Under the pieces are notes generated by a model that saw only the letters and a program-made list of their open reading frames with translations, ran no database searches and was not told the origin of the DNA. The translations under genes and the position numbers were made by a program. Positions 40,908 through 49,270 of a stretch of DNA of 64,000 bases are shown piece after piece. The stretch's first letter is position 1. Each line of letters starts with the position of its first letter. Source of the DNA: Propionibacteriaceae bacterium (GTDB taxonomy: Bacteria > Actinomycetota > Actinomycetes > Propionibacteriales > Propionibacteriaceae); contig JADKFR010000001.1 of assembly GCA_016717345.1 (NCBI GenBank), forward strand, positions 248,001 to 312,000, given 5' to 3'.

Positions 40908-41267
40908 CTAGTGGGCCACCGATTCCGGATCGGCGACGATCGCCAGGTGCCCCTTTCGGCGCGTGACCACCGGCTCGCCGGCAAAGACCTGGGCCCCGCC
41001 CAGCCCGACCCGACGGACGGCATCCGCCAGCGCCATCAGGTCGTCGGAGCTGTGGCGGGCGGTGTCCGCCTCGCCGGGCAGCCGGATCGCCTCCCAGCCG
41101 CGCGGCACACTCAGGCTGGCGGAGTGGGAGCGGCACAGGTCGTAACAGCCCGGCTCGGCGCGCAACGCGAGCGGCCCCAACACCGCTGTCGAATCCGCGT
41201 AGACATAGGTCAACGTCGCCACGGCAGCCTCCGAGCAGGTCGCACGGGAGCAGCGGCGGTTGATCAC
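40908..41267 (-). CDS. DUF3499 protein
   Basis: A 119-residue actinobacterial protein (Rv3258c-like). It opens INRRCSRATCSEAAVATLTY and continues GCYDLCRSHSASLSVPRGWE; the four Cys in two pairs plus His resemble a zinc-binding mini-domain. The remaining half is helical and charged. No function is assigned to the family. It heads the operon DUF3499-manB-trm112-SIS, with a 10-base gap to manB, and is divergent from the zincin-like gene, about 160 bases away. Confidence 0.9.
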   Translation of the reverse strand: MINRRCSRATCSEAAVATLTYVYADSTAVLGPLALRAEPGCYDLCRSHSASLSVPRGWEAIRLPGEADTARHSSDDLMALADAVRRVGLGGAQVFAGEPVVTRRKGHLAIVADPESVAH

Positions 41268-41426
41268 CCCCTCACGCTACCCGCGACCCGCCGTGGGCCC
41301 GTGGACCTCCTGCCGTGTCTTCCGGCTCCCGCCGTTTCGCCACGGCTCCGGCTCCCTCCAAGAGTGCCGGCGGAAGGGCCCGAGCCCCCGACGACCTCAG
41401 CCCCGGCGGCCCTCTAGGGTGGGGGC

Positions 41427-41873
41427 ATGAAGCGTCGCGACCGCCACGGACGAGGGCTGCGCGGCCCCCTGGCCAGGCCCAACCCGTTGACCGGAGAGGC
41501 CATGCCGCTCCGCTACGTCACGCGTGGCGTTGCCACCTTCACGGCGTGCGTGCGAGCCTCGGTCGCTCGGATCGAGGTGTCCTGCCCGCGAGCACTGGTC
41601 GGTCTGGACATCGGCTTTGAAGACGTCCCCTCCCAGCTGGCAGGCTGGGTCGACCGCGTCCCGCTGGCCTCAGCCGTCGGCGCCCGACCGCTGGCGGGGA
41701 GCGTCCAGAAGGGCCGGATCGTGCTCTACCGCCGTCCCATCGAGCACCGGGCCAGCAACCGCAGGGAACTGGCCGCCCTGGTCCACCGAACCGTGCTCGA
41801 GCAGCTCTCGGCCATCACCGGCATCAGCCTGAACGAACTGGACCCGACAGCGGACCGGGACTGGGAGGACTGA
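41427..41873 (+). CDS. Degenerate zincin-type metallopeptidase family protein (Rv3259-like)
   Basis: A 148-residue protein in the position of Rv3259, which is usually annotated in the PF06262 zincin-like metallopeptidase family. The fold segments are visible (VGLDIGFEDVPSQLAGWVDRVPL, GRIVLYRRPIEHRAS), but the place of the HExxH zinc motif reads VHRTVLEQLSAITGIS: no HExxH is present, so peptidase activity is unlikely. The N-terminal 30 residues are basic. It starts at ATG 41427 close to a G-rich stretch and is divergent from DUF3499. A structural or binding role is inferred. Confidence 0.75.
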   Translation: MKRRDRHGRGLRGPLARPNPLTGEAMPLRYVTRGVATFTACVRASVARIEVSCPRALVGLDIGFEDVPSQLAGWVDRVPLASAVGARPLAGSVQKGRIVLYRRPIEHRASNRRELAALVHRTVLEQLSAITGISLNELDPTADRDWED

Positions 41874-41897
41874 CGCTGCCTCCGCCGGGGCGCGGCC

Positions 41898-43256
41898 TCA
41901 GGCGCCGGTGCGGGGATCGTAGACGATCGGCAGGCCCTCGGCCGGGCTGGCCAGGGCAACGAGCGGGACGACCGCCAGGCCACGGACATCCCCCACCATG
42001 CGCGACGCCACCACGGCGGCCCGCACCTGGGTCCCGGCCCCCTTGACCCGGACCAACGGGGTCGCGGCCGCCCGCACCGGGACGACCACCGAACCGCCCG
42101 CCGGGACGACCACCTCGTCGGCCGGGCCCGCTCCGCTCCCCACGGCAACTCGCGCATCGGCGGTGTCAGGGTTGCTGAGCAGCACCTCGACACCCGCCTG
42201 CCTGCCGACGGGGACCGGCCACTGTCCGTCCGAGCCAACAGGCTCCAAGGCGGCGAGCAGGAAGGGGTCACGTTGGGCCGGTTCGGTCGCGGAATTCCCG
42301 CGGATGCCCGCGGTGATCGGCCATTGCGAGGTGAGCCGCAGGCCACCGGGCTGCTCGGCCAGGCCGTTCGTCAGGTCGAACGTGCGGGTGGCTCCGGCGG
42401 GAACCTCGACCTCCTCCAGCCCGGCGATGTCGCTGCGTCCCGAAGTACCGAGCAGGTCGACGTTGACGCTCGCCGTCCGGTCGCCCGGGTTGGTGATGAC
42501 GAGTTCCCGCGAGCCCGGCCCAGCGGGGATCCCGGGGATGACCAGGCTGCGGGCGGGGGCGACCGCCGTCGGAAGCCATTCCGCCCCCAGGGGCGTGGTG
42601 CCCTCCCATGACCGCTGCCGCAAGGCGGCCGAAACCCGTCCCTGTGAGCTGGCCACGTGAAGCGTGACGGCGTCGCTGGCTGCGATCGCGGCGGCCAGGG
42701 ACACCGTCGTGAGGGAATTCCCGGCCACGACGATGCCCCGGGACCCGGCGACGCTGAGGCGGCCCGACCTCCCATAGACGGTCACATCGACGGCGGCCTC
42801 GGTGGAGTCGAGGTTGGCCAGCACCAACTGGGCCTGGGCGGACGGGTTGGCGAGCACGCCGGCGAACCACTGTTCGGTGACCGGCGCCAGGCACGTCGCG
42901 GCCGACAGCCCGCGCTCCGGGCCGGCCTGGGCAGCGACGACGCTGACACCACCGGACGCCGCCGAGCGGGGCACGGTGACCACCACAGGTTCGGCACGGT
43001 CTCGCAGCACCGCCACGCCACCGGGTTCGTCGACCCGATCCGGCCTGCTGAGGGACGCCGTCCGCAGCCCTTCCCCGGTGGAGGCGGCGGCGACGGTGAC
43101 CTCTGCGGAGGCGGCCTTGAAGGACTGGCACAGCAGGGAGATGGCGATGTCGTCGTCGGCGGTCACGGCGACGGGAGGTTGCTGGACGGGCAACGCCAGC
43201 GCTGCGGCAACGGCTGCGGCGAGGACGGCGATACTCACGACGATCACCCTTCTCAT
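41898..43256 (-). CDS. DUF5719 envelope protein
   Basis: A 452-residue secreted or membrane-anchored protein. One N-terminal hydrophobic helix (residues 5-24) acts as signal anchor with no lipobox. The rest consists of several all-beta repeats, each of about 90 residues with patterns such as LVLANLDSTEAAVDVTVYG, LVITNPGDRTASVNVDLLG and VLLSNPDTADARVAVGSG, resembling Ig/CARDB-like modules. The family is found beside the large glycosyltransferase and whiB2 genes in actinobacteria. Its start overlaps the stop of that glycosyltransferase (ATGA), so both should work together at the cell surface. Confidence 0.85.
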   Translation of the reverse strand: MRRVIVVSIAVLAAAVAAALALPVQQPPVAVTADDDIAISLLCQSFKAASAEVTVAAASTGEGLRTASLSRPDRVDEPGGVAVLRDRAEPVVVTVPRSAASGGVSVVAAQAGPERGLSAATCLAPVTEQWFAGVLANPSAQAQLVLANLDSTEAAVDVTVYGRSGRLSVAGSRGIVVAGNSLTTVSLAAAIAASDAVTLHVASSQGRVSAALRQRSWEGTTPLGAEWLPTAVAPARSLVIPGIPAGPGSRELVITNPGDRTASVNVDLLGTSGRSDIAGLEEVEVPAGATRTFDLTNGLAEQPGGLRLTSQWPITAGIRGNSATEPAQRDPFLLAALEPVGSDGQWPVPVGRQAGVEVLLSNPDTADARVAVGSGAGPADEVVVPAGGSVVVPVRAAATPLVRVKGAGTQVRAAVVASRMVGDVRGLAVVPLVALASPAEGLPIVYDPRTGA

Positions 43257-46207
43257 GCCTCACCTCCGAAGGCCCGGCGGGGCGCGGCAGCCTCAACCCG
43301 CTGCGGGGCGTCCACCCGGCGGGCGACATCGCCACCGGGGCGGCGCGTGAGGCTCGGCGCCGCCAGCACCATCAGCACCGCCAGGCCGAGCGCCTGCAGC
43401 CATGCCCACCACGGCACCGGTTGCCGCAACCCGAACTCCAGAGGTCCCGACCGCCCGGCCAGGTCGAAGGATTGACCCGGTTCTCCCGCGGCGACCTGGG
43501 CCAGCGGCTGGCCCGCCACCGTCGCCCACCAGTCGGGGTCCGCGGCCTCGGCCAGGCGCACCGTCCGTCCCACGGGAACCTCGCCGCCGTTGCCCACCAG
43601 CGTCCTGGACTCCCCCAGCACCACGGCCCGCCCCGACTCCGGGACCGGCCACACCGTGGAGGCGTCGTCGCCCGTGCCGACCCCCAGTCCGGGAGTGTTG
43701 CCGATGGCCGTCCGAAGCGCCGGGCTGCCCCCGCCCAGCCACACGTGGGAAACCCCGAGGGTCACCAGATCGTCCAGAAGGTCGTCGTCCGCACTCCCGG
43801 CCGTCAACCGGGTCACGACCGAGGCTGCCAAGGCGGCGGCCGCCGGATCGCCGGAGAGCACCGGTCCACGCTCGATGTCCCCCAGCCGGACGAAGTCGTC
43901 CTGCTGCAAGGACCACGCCACCTGCCCTTCGCGGATCTCCAGGGCCAGCGTGCGGCCCGGGGTTGCCGAGACCTGGGCGTTGCTGACGAAGGCCGGTACC
44001 GAACTCACGCGGCCTCGGGACAACTCGCTCTGCCCTGCCACCACCCACCAACCGGCCCCGAGGACGACGACGGCGCTCAGGGCCACCACCACGGACAGGG
44101 TGCCGAGGTGGCGCAACCCGAGGGTGGCGCCCCGCAACTCCCCGCCGATGCCGTCCAGCCCGACCGCCGCGGCACACACCAGGGCGCCGCCCATCACCAC
44201 GATCCACGCCAGCGGCTGGGGGCGGGCCCAGGCGCCCGGAGGCACCCAGACCACGAAGCGACCCAGCGCAATGGCCACGACCGCGGCCACCGTCGCGACC
44301 ACGAAGGCGGGCCCGGCCCACCTCGGACGGCGAAGCGCCCCCGCCAGCGCCACCAGCCAGAAGGTTCCGAAGACGGCCAGTGACAACCACAGCGGCGGGG
44401 CGCCCGCTGCCACCCCGCGACCCAGCAGGACGTCCCAGGGGGGCAGCGCCGCGGTCGGGGCGAGGGACGGTTCGATGCCCGTCACCAGTCGTCCGGGGTA
44501 GGCGACCAGCGTGGTCGCCCACGGGCTGACCAGGACCAACAGCGGGCTGGCGGCCATCACCGCCAGCTGTCCCCACCGCCCGCGACGCAATCCGACGATC
44601 ACGGCGAGGCCCAGCACCACCACCCACAGCAGCGGGAAGGCCGCGCAGGCGAGCAGTGACCACAGCCCGAGCACCCCGGCCCCGCGCCAGGAGGGTCGAG
44701 CCACCCAGTGCGTGGCGCTGTAGGCCGCGATCGGGAGCAGCACGGTCCACAATGCTGCGGCGAGGGACCCGGTGTTCACGATCCCGCTGAGGACGGGCAG
44801 CAGCGCGTAGCAGAACGCCGCGACACCAGCGACGGTGGCGCTGGCCAGAAGTTGCCGGAACCACCGGAAGGCGGCCAGCCACGCCAGCGGCACACAGCCC
44901 AGGAGGGCCGCGGAGGCGAGCCAGTCCGGTCGCCCGGCCGTGACGAAGGAGGCAAGACCGAAGAGCCCGGCCCAGGGCGTCGGGGTGAGCGAAGCGCCCC
45001 CCGGGACCCTCGTCAGGTAATCGCCGATCAGGTCGAGCCACCCCGACGGGGCGGCAGGCAACTGGCTTCCCTGCAAGGAGCCGGCCCCGAACAGGCTCCG
45101 GCCTGCCGCCAGGGCCAGGGCTATGGTCGCGACCAGCCCGACCAGCAGCGCCGACAGCCGGGGGTCCGTGGTCCCCTGGGGGGCGAAGTCGTCGCCTGTC
45201 ATCTCGTCGAGGCCGACCGTGTGGCCGCGTTCGGTGAAGGTTGCCAGCCAGGAGGAGAACCGTCCGGTCGCTGCTTCGGCCACCCGCCGCAGACCGGACC
45301 AGCGGGCCGGGCGCAGGGCCTTGGCCCGCGCCAGCGCTTCGGGGCTCGCCGCGACCGCGGCCACCCCCGCCGCCACCGAGGCCCGGAGCCGGGAGTCCGT
45401 CAACCACCGCCACAGTCCTGTCAGCTCGTCGCCGGCGCGGTGCGGATCCTTCCCGATCAGGTAGCCGAGCGCCGCCAGCAGGGATCCCAGCACCAGGCCC
45501 GCCCGGCCGAGCCACCCCAGGCCCTTGCGCTGGTGCCCGGCGGCGAGGGCCAGTCCCGCCGCCCGCGCGTCGCCGCCGTCCGGTTCGGGGCTGCGGTCCA
45601 CCACATGGGCGGACGGTTCCACCGCCACCCGCGCGCCCGCCAAGGTGGCCCGCCACCCGAAGTCAATCCCCCGGTGGCTGGGCGGGAGAGTGTCGTTGAG
45701 GCCCCCGAGTTGCTTCCAGGTCGACCCCCGCACCAGCATCCCGCAGGCATCCACACCCAGGGCGTCGGTGGTCTCCAGTTGCCCCTGGAACAGTTCCCCC
45801 GGCTCGACGAGACCACGCAGGCGCCCGCCGGCGGAGAGGGTCTGGCCGAATTGACTGATCATCACGCCGGGCCCACGCCGACGCGGCTCGATCAGCAGCG
45901 GGCCGATCACATCGAACTCGGGATGCCGCTCCACCGCCGTGAGGAGGTGCCGCAGGGCATCCGGGGCCGGCCGGGCCGTGGCGCTCAGCAGCCACACCCA
46001 GTCCGCGTCGAGGTCGGCCTCCACAGAGCCGATCACGACCCGGTCCGGTTGGACGTCGGAGGCCTCGAGGGCGGCAAGACAGGCCGTGACATCAGCATGG
46101 GCTGTCGGTTCGACGACCGCCACGCACGTCACGTCCGCCCACACGGGAGTCTGGTCGTCGGCCTCGGCGTACAGCCAAGCCCACAGATCAGCGGTGTTGT
46201 CGGTCAC
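43253..46207 (-). CDS. Large GT2 glycosyltransferase with polytopic membrane domain
   Basis: A 984-residue protein. Residues 1-215 form a family 2 glycosyltransferase-like domain with VVIGSVEADLDADWVWLLSA and the acceptor-side GMLVRGSTWKQLGGLNDTLPPSHRGIDFGWRA; the canonical nucleotide DxD is not sharp. Residues of about 340-760 carry roughly 12 membrane helices, 770-940 an extracytoplasmic domain, and a last helix lies near 950. Such proteins are thought to build or export surface glycans using lipid-linked sugars. It precedes DUF5719 with a 4-base overlap and follows whiB2 by about 70 bases. The donor sugar is unknown. Confidence 0.85.
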   Translation of the reverse strand: MTDNTADLWAWLYAEADDQTPVWADVTCVAVVEPTAHADVTACLAALEASDVQPDRVVIGSVEADLDADWVWLLSATARPAPDALRHLLTAVERHPEFDVIGPLLIEPRRRGPGVMISQFGQTLSAGGRLRGLVEPGELFQGQLETTDALGVDACGMLVRGSTWKQLGGLNDTLPPSHRGIDFGWRATLAGARVAVEPSAHVVDRSPEPDGGDARAAGLALAAGHQRKGLGWLGRAGLVLGSLLAALGYLIGKDPHRAGDELTGLWRWLTDSRLRASVAAGVAAVAASPEALARAKALRPARWSGLRRVAEAATGRFSSWLATFTERGHTVGLDEMTGDDFAPQGTTDPRLSALLVGLVATIALALAAGRSLFGAGSLQGSQLPAAPSGWLDLIGDYLTRVPGGASLTPTPWAGLFGLASFVTAGRPDWLASAALLGCVPLAWLAAFRWFRQLLASATVAGVAAFCYALLPVLSGIVNTGSLAAALWTVLLPIAAYSATHWVARPSWRGAGVLGLWSLLACAAFPLLWVVVLGLAVIVGLRRGRWGQLAVMAASPLLVLVSPWATTLVAYPGRLVTGIEPSLAPTAALPPWDVLLGRGVAAGAPPLWLSLAVFGTFWLVALAGALRRPRWAGPAFVVATVAAVVAIALGRFVVWVPPGAWARPQPLAWIVVMGGALVCAAAVGLDGIGGELRGATLGLRHLGTLSVVVALSAVVVLGAGWWVVAGQSELSRGRVSSVPAFVSNAQVSATPGRTLALEIREGQVAWSLQQDDFVRLGDIERGPVLSGDPAAAALAASVVTRLTAGSADDDLLDDLVTLGVSHVWLGGGSPALRTAIGNTPGLGVGTGDDASTVWPVPESGRAVVLGESRTLVGNGGEVPVGRTVRLAEAADPDWWATVAGQPLAQVAAGEPGQSFDLAGRSGPLEFGLRQPVPWWAWLQALGLAVLMVLAAPSLTRRPGGDVARRVDAPQRVEAAAPRRAFGGEA

Positions 46208-46276
46208 ACTGGCCCCTCGCTCGGCGGAGGTGACTCAGCCTAGCCGCGACGATGCTGCACAGCCCCGGCCGGAGCG

Positions 46277-46537
46277 TCAGATCGCCTGCCGCTTCAACCG
46301 GCGGCGCTCGCGTTCGCTGAGGCCGCCCCAGATGCCGAAACGCTCGTCGTGGCCGAGGGCGTACTCGAGACATTCGCTGCGGACGTCACAGGACAGGCAT
46401 ACCTTCTTGGCCTCGCGGGTGGAGCCGCCCTTCTCAGGGAAAAAGGCCTCCGGGTCCGTCTGCGCGCAGAGCGCGCGTTCCTGCCACCCGAGGAGGCCTT
46501 CGTCGTCTTCGCTGACCACCAGGAAAAGTTCGTGCAT
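46277..46537 (-). CDS. whiB2: WhiB-family Fe-S regulator (WhiB2/WhmD type)
   Basis: An 86-residue WhiB-like protein. The [4Fe-4S] ligands are Cys24, Cys47, Cys50 and Cys56 (ALCAQ and VCLSCDVRSEC), followed by the GIWGG turn and a basic C-terminal ERERRRLKRQAI for DNA binding. The acidic N-terminal extension and the place between manB and manC mark it as the WhiB2/WhmD orthologue (Rv3260c), which controls septation and division with the primary sigma factor. GGAGGG stands before the ATG. The 145-base upstream spacer, the longest nearby, should hold its promoter. Confidence 0.93.
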   Translation of the reverse strand: MHELFLVVSEDDEGLLGWQERALCAQTDPEAFFPEKGGSTREAKKVCLSCDVRSECLEYALGHDERFGIWGGLSERERRRLKRQAI

Positions 46538-46682
46538 CCACCCTCCTCGACCCAGATTCGCTCAGGTTCCCCCGACACGAACTACATGGAGAGAATTACA
46601 TGCCTGTCATTCCCGATAAGTCAACCCCGATGCATTACCATTCCGCGCCGCTCACCGGATTCTGTGGGTCCAGAACCTCGGC

Positions 46683-47336
46683 TCACGCCTCGGGGGGCGG
46701 CGCCGGCTTCGTGATGGACGACGTCCCGGGGTCGCCCTGGGCAGCCGCCTCGGCGGTGCGCCACGCAGCTCCGGAGGCCTCGGAGCGCTGCCAGAGGGAG
46801 GCGGTTTCACCCGGCTCTGCAGGGGCAGCGTCCACGGCCGGCAGGGCCGGAGGGGTCTGGGCCGGACGGACCTGGGGTGGCGCCGCGGTGTCGATCCGGC
46901 CCGATCCGACGCCGCGCAGCAACACCCACAACGACCCGGCGGCCATCGCCTTCAACGCCAGGTCGAGCAGGCTACCCAGCAACTCCATCAGGACGCCCAG
47001 GGTGCCCGCCGAGGCGGCGACCCCCAGCATCGAGGCCACCAGCGACAGCAGGACTCCGACGCTCACCACCCAGGCCGCGGTCTGGGTGATCAGTCGCGCT
47101 CGGGCGACCGCCGGGGCCATGAAGAAGCAACTGCAGACCAGAGCCACCAGGCCCAGGACCGCGGTCAGGTTCAGCAGCGAATCGCCGATGTCCTGGAACG
47201 CGGCGAAGACCGGTACGTCGCCGGAGGTCAGCAGCATGATCAGCCGCACCAACCCGAGGAGAAGTTGCGCCGCGATCACCGCGATCATGGCCCAACTCAG
47301 AGGTTCACGAATTCGTTTGAGGTTCTCGATCATCAC
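46683..47336 (-). CDS. Small polytopic membrane protein
   Basis: A 217-residue protein with four predicted membrane helices in its first 150 residues (WAMIAVIAAQLLLGLVRLIM, LLNLTAVLGLVALVCSCFFM, TAAWVVSVGVLLSLVASMLG and a fourth about 125-145) and a Pro/Ala-rich cytoplasmic tail of 65 residues. I do not recognise its family; it has no catalytic motif. The start is a GTG directly followed by ATG. It lies between manC and whiB2 on the same strand, where M. tuberculosis has fbiA/fbiB instead. Confidence 0.65.
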   Translation of the reverse strand: MMIENLKRIREPLSWAMIAVIAAQLLLGLVRLIMLLTSGDVPVFAAFQDIGDSLLNLTAVLGLVALVCSCFFMAPAVARARLITQTAAWVVSVGVLLSLVASMLGVAASAGTLGVLMELLGSLLDLALKAMAAGSLWVLLRGVGSGRIDTAAPPQVRPAQTPPALPAVDAAPAEPGETASLWQRSEASGAAWRTAEAAAQGDPGTSSITKPAPPPEA

Positions 47337-47362
47337 GGACCAGCCTAAACGGGACGTGCGAG

Positions 47363-47385
47363 GCCGGCGACCAGTGTCCGCCGGC
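47363..47385 (-). terminator. Hairpin between manC and the membrane-protein gene
   Basis: GCCGGCG and CGCCGGC (7 pairs) around a nine-base loop, just after the manC stop on the minus strand. No T-run follows; it may reduce read-through into the next gene. Confidence 0.35.
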
Positions 47386-47426
47386 GTTCAGGAGGTCTTC
47401 ACCGAACTCTCGCCTGCAGGTCAGGT

Positions 47427-48503
47427 TCAGGCGTAGTGCGCACCGGCTTCGGCGGTCACGTTCGCGACCAGTGCCTTGATGCGCTCGGCCTGGTCGATCG
47501 GCACGACCAGCGTCGCCTGTGGCGTCCGGACGACGACGAGCCCGGACACCCCGATCAAACCGATCACGCTGGCGGGATCGGAGTTCACCACGATGTTGTC
47601 GTGGGCGTCGAGTCCCACCACCGTCCCGGACACCGCGTTGCCGTCCCGATCATGCGTCAGCACCTCCGCCAGGCTCGCGAACCCGCCCACGTCCCGCCAA
47701 TCGACGTCCAGGCCGACGGCAACGACGAGCCCGGTGGTTGCCCCGCGGGCGACCGGCTCCATGATCGCGTAGTCGATGGATGTCTTCGCCAGCGTGGGGA
47801 ACACCTCGCCCAGCCGCTCGGGACGCTCGGCCAGTTCCCGCACGGCCTCATAGGTGACCGGGACGAGGACTCGGAGTTGCTCGAGGATGGTCGAGGCCCG
47901 CCACACGAACATGCCGGCGTTCCACCAGTACTCCCCCTGGGCCAGGTAGGACTCGGCCACTTCCCGGGCGGGCTTCTCGGTGAAGCCCAGAACGTGGTGA
48001 GCGCCCGGGAAGCCCGCGACCGGGTCGCCCCGGTGCAGGTAGCCGTAGCCGGTGTGGGGTTCGGTGGGCAGGACGCCCAGGGTGACCAGCGCCGCGGGGT
48101 CCGCCTCGGCGACGGCGAAGGCCGTCTCCAGCCGGGCAGCGAAGGTGTCGATCGGTTCGATCACCTGATCGGCGGTGACCTGGGCGATGACGGCGTCCGG
48201 ATCGAGCTTGGCGATCACAGCCGCGGGCCAGGCGACGGCGTTCAAGGAGTCCCGACCCACCGGCTCTCCCAGGATCTGGGCCGCAGGCACCTCGGGCAGC
48301 ATGGCCGCCACCTGGTCGGCGTAGGCAGCCCCCGTCACCACCCAGACCTGGGCGGCCGGCACCGAGGCCAGCGACCGCTCGAAAGCGAGCCGCAGCAGGC
48401 TCTTGCCTGCGATGAGGGGCAGCAACTGCTTCGGCGTTCCCTGACGCGACAGCGGCCACAGCCGAGTCCCCGAACCACCGGCCATGATGACGATGTAGCG
48501 CAC
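47427..48503 (-). CDS. manC: Mannose-1-phosphate guanylyltransferase
   Basis: A 358-residue enzyme that makes GDP-mannose from mannose-1-phosphate and GTP. The nucleotide-binding motif is MAGGSGTRLWPLSR with TPKQLLPL; the sugar-binding region has FTEKPAREVAESYLAQ and WNAGMFVWRAS; DYAIMEPVARG and DVDWRDVGGF are the usual later motifs. The GTG at 48503 gives RYIVIMAGGSG at the N-terminus; the frame is open further upstream but runs under the divergent gene. It uses the product of ManB. Orthologous position to Rv3264c. Confidence 0.96.
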   Translation of the reverse strand: MRYIVIMAGGSGTRLWPLSRQGTPKQLLPLIAGKSLLRLAFERSLASVPAAQVWVVTGAAYADQVAAMLPEVPAAQILGEPVGRDSLNAVAWPAAVIAKLDPDAVIAQVTADQVIEPIDTFAARLETAFAVAEADPAALVTLGVLPTEPHTGYGYLHRGDPVAGFPGAHHVLGFTEKPAREVAESYLAQGEYWWNAGMFVWRASTILEQLRVLVPVTYEAVRELAERPERLGEVFPTLAKTSIDYAIMEPVARGATTGLVVAVGLDVDWRDVGGFASLAEVLTHDRDGNAVSGTVVGLDAHDNIVVNSDPASVIGLIGVSGLVVVRTPQATLVVPIDQAERIKALVANVTAEAGAHYA

Positions 48504-48539
48504 GGTGGCGAGCCTATTGCAGGCCCCTACGATGGGGAC

Positions 48540-49259
48540 GTGCAGTCCACAACCCTGGCGGCCATCCTCGCCGCGCGCGTCCGCAGCCAGGGCGGGAGGC
48601 CGCTCCTGACCTACTACGACCTCGACACCGGCGAGCGCACCGAGCTCAGTGCGATCTCGTTCGCCAACTGGGTGGACAAGACGTCGAACCTGCTCACCAC
48701 GGTGGGGGTGGAGGCGGGACTCGTTGTCGCGCCGCTGTCGGTCACCCACCCCGGACACTGGGTCGCCCTGATCTGGCCACTGGCAGCCTGGCAGCACGGC
48801 TGCAGCTATGCGGCCCTCGCCCCCCCGCTGCCCAGCGACGCCGAACTCGCGGTGGTCGGGCCGAGCCAGGTGAGTGCCCTGATCCCGGAGGCGACCATCG
48901 CCTGCTCCCTGCATCCCCTGGGGTTGGGGCTGGCCGCAGTCCCCCCGGGCGTCCTGGACTACGCCGAGGTCCGCGCCGAGGCCGACACCCACTGGGAGGC
49001 CGGCACCGCGACGTCCGACCTCGCCTGGCGGGACGCTGAGGCCGACCTCACCCACGCCGACATCCTTGGGCTGCCCCCGGTGACCGGACGCGTGCTGGTC
49101 CGTCCGGGACGGCCGTGGCGCACCTTCGCCGATGCCATCGCGCGCCCCCTGCTGGGCGGTGGCTCGTCGGTGGTCGTGTGCGGTGCCGCCTCGCCCGACG
49201 CCCTGGCCCGGATCGCCGCCTCCGAACGGGTGACCACCGACGCCTCCGTCCCCCTGTGA
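48540..49259 (+). CDS. TIGR03089-family protein (acyl-CoA synthetase-like fragment)
   Basis: A 239-residue actinobacterial protein corresponding to Rv3268. It resembles the N-terminal half of AMP-binding enzymes (RPLLTYYDLDTGERTELSAISFANWVDKTSNLL, then VEAGLVVAPLSVTHPGHWVALIWPLAAWQHGC) but lacks the P-loop YTSGTTG and the C-terminal lid, so it cannot form adenylates by itself. GTG at 48540 is used. It is divergent from manC by about 36 bases and ends eleven bases before a serine-hydrolase lipoprotein. The function is unknown; a sensor or chaperone role is speculative. Confidence 0.85.
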   Translation: MQSTTLAAILAARVRSQGGRPLLTYYDLDTGERTELSAISFANWVDKTSNLLTTVGVEAGLVVAPLSVTHPGHWVALIWPLAAWQHGCSYAALAPPLPSDAELAVVGPSQVSALIPEATIACSLHPLGLGLAAVPPGVLDYAEVRAEADTHWEAGTATSDLAWRDAEADLTHADILGLPPVTGRVLVRPGRPWRTFADAIARPLLGGGSSVVVCGAASPDALARIAASERVTTDASVPL

Positions 49260-49270
49260 AGGAGCAACGC

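Noticed and set aside
44708..46243. Plus-strand open frame opposite the large glycosyltransferase
   Set aside because: Shadow of the glycosyltransferase reading frame, with no family features; GC skew at third positions favours the minus-strand gene.
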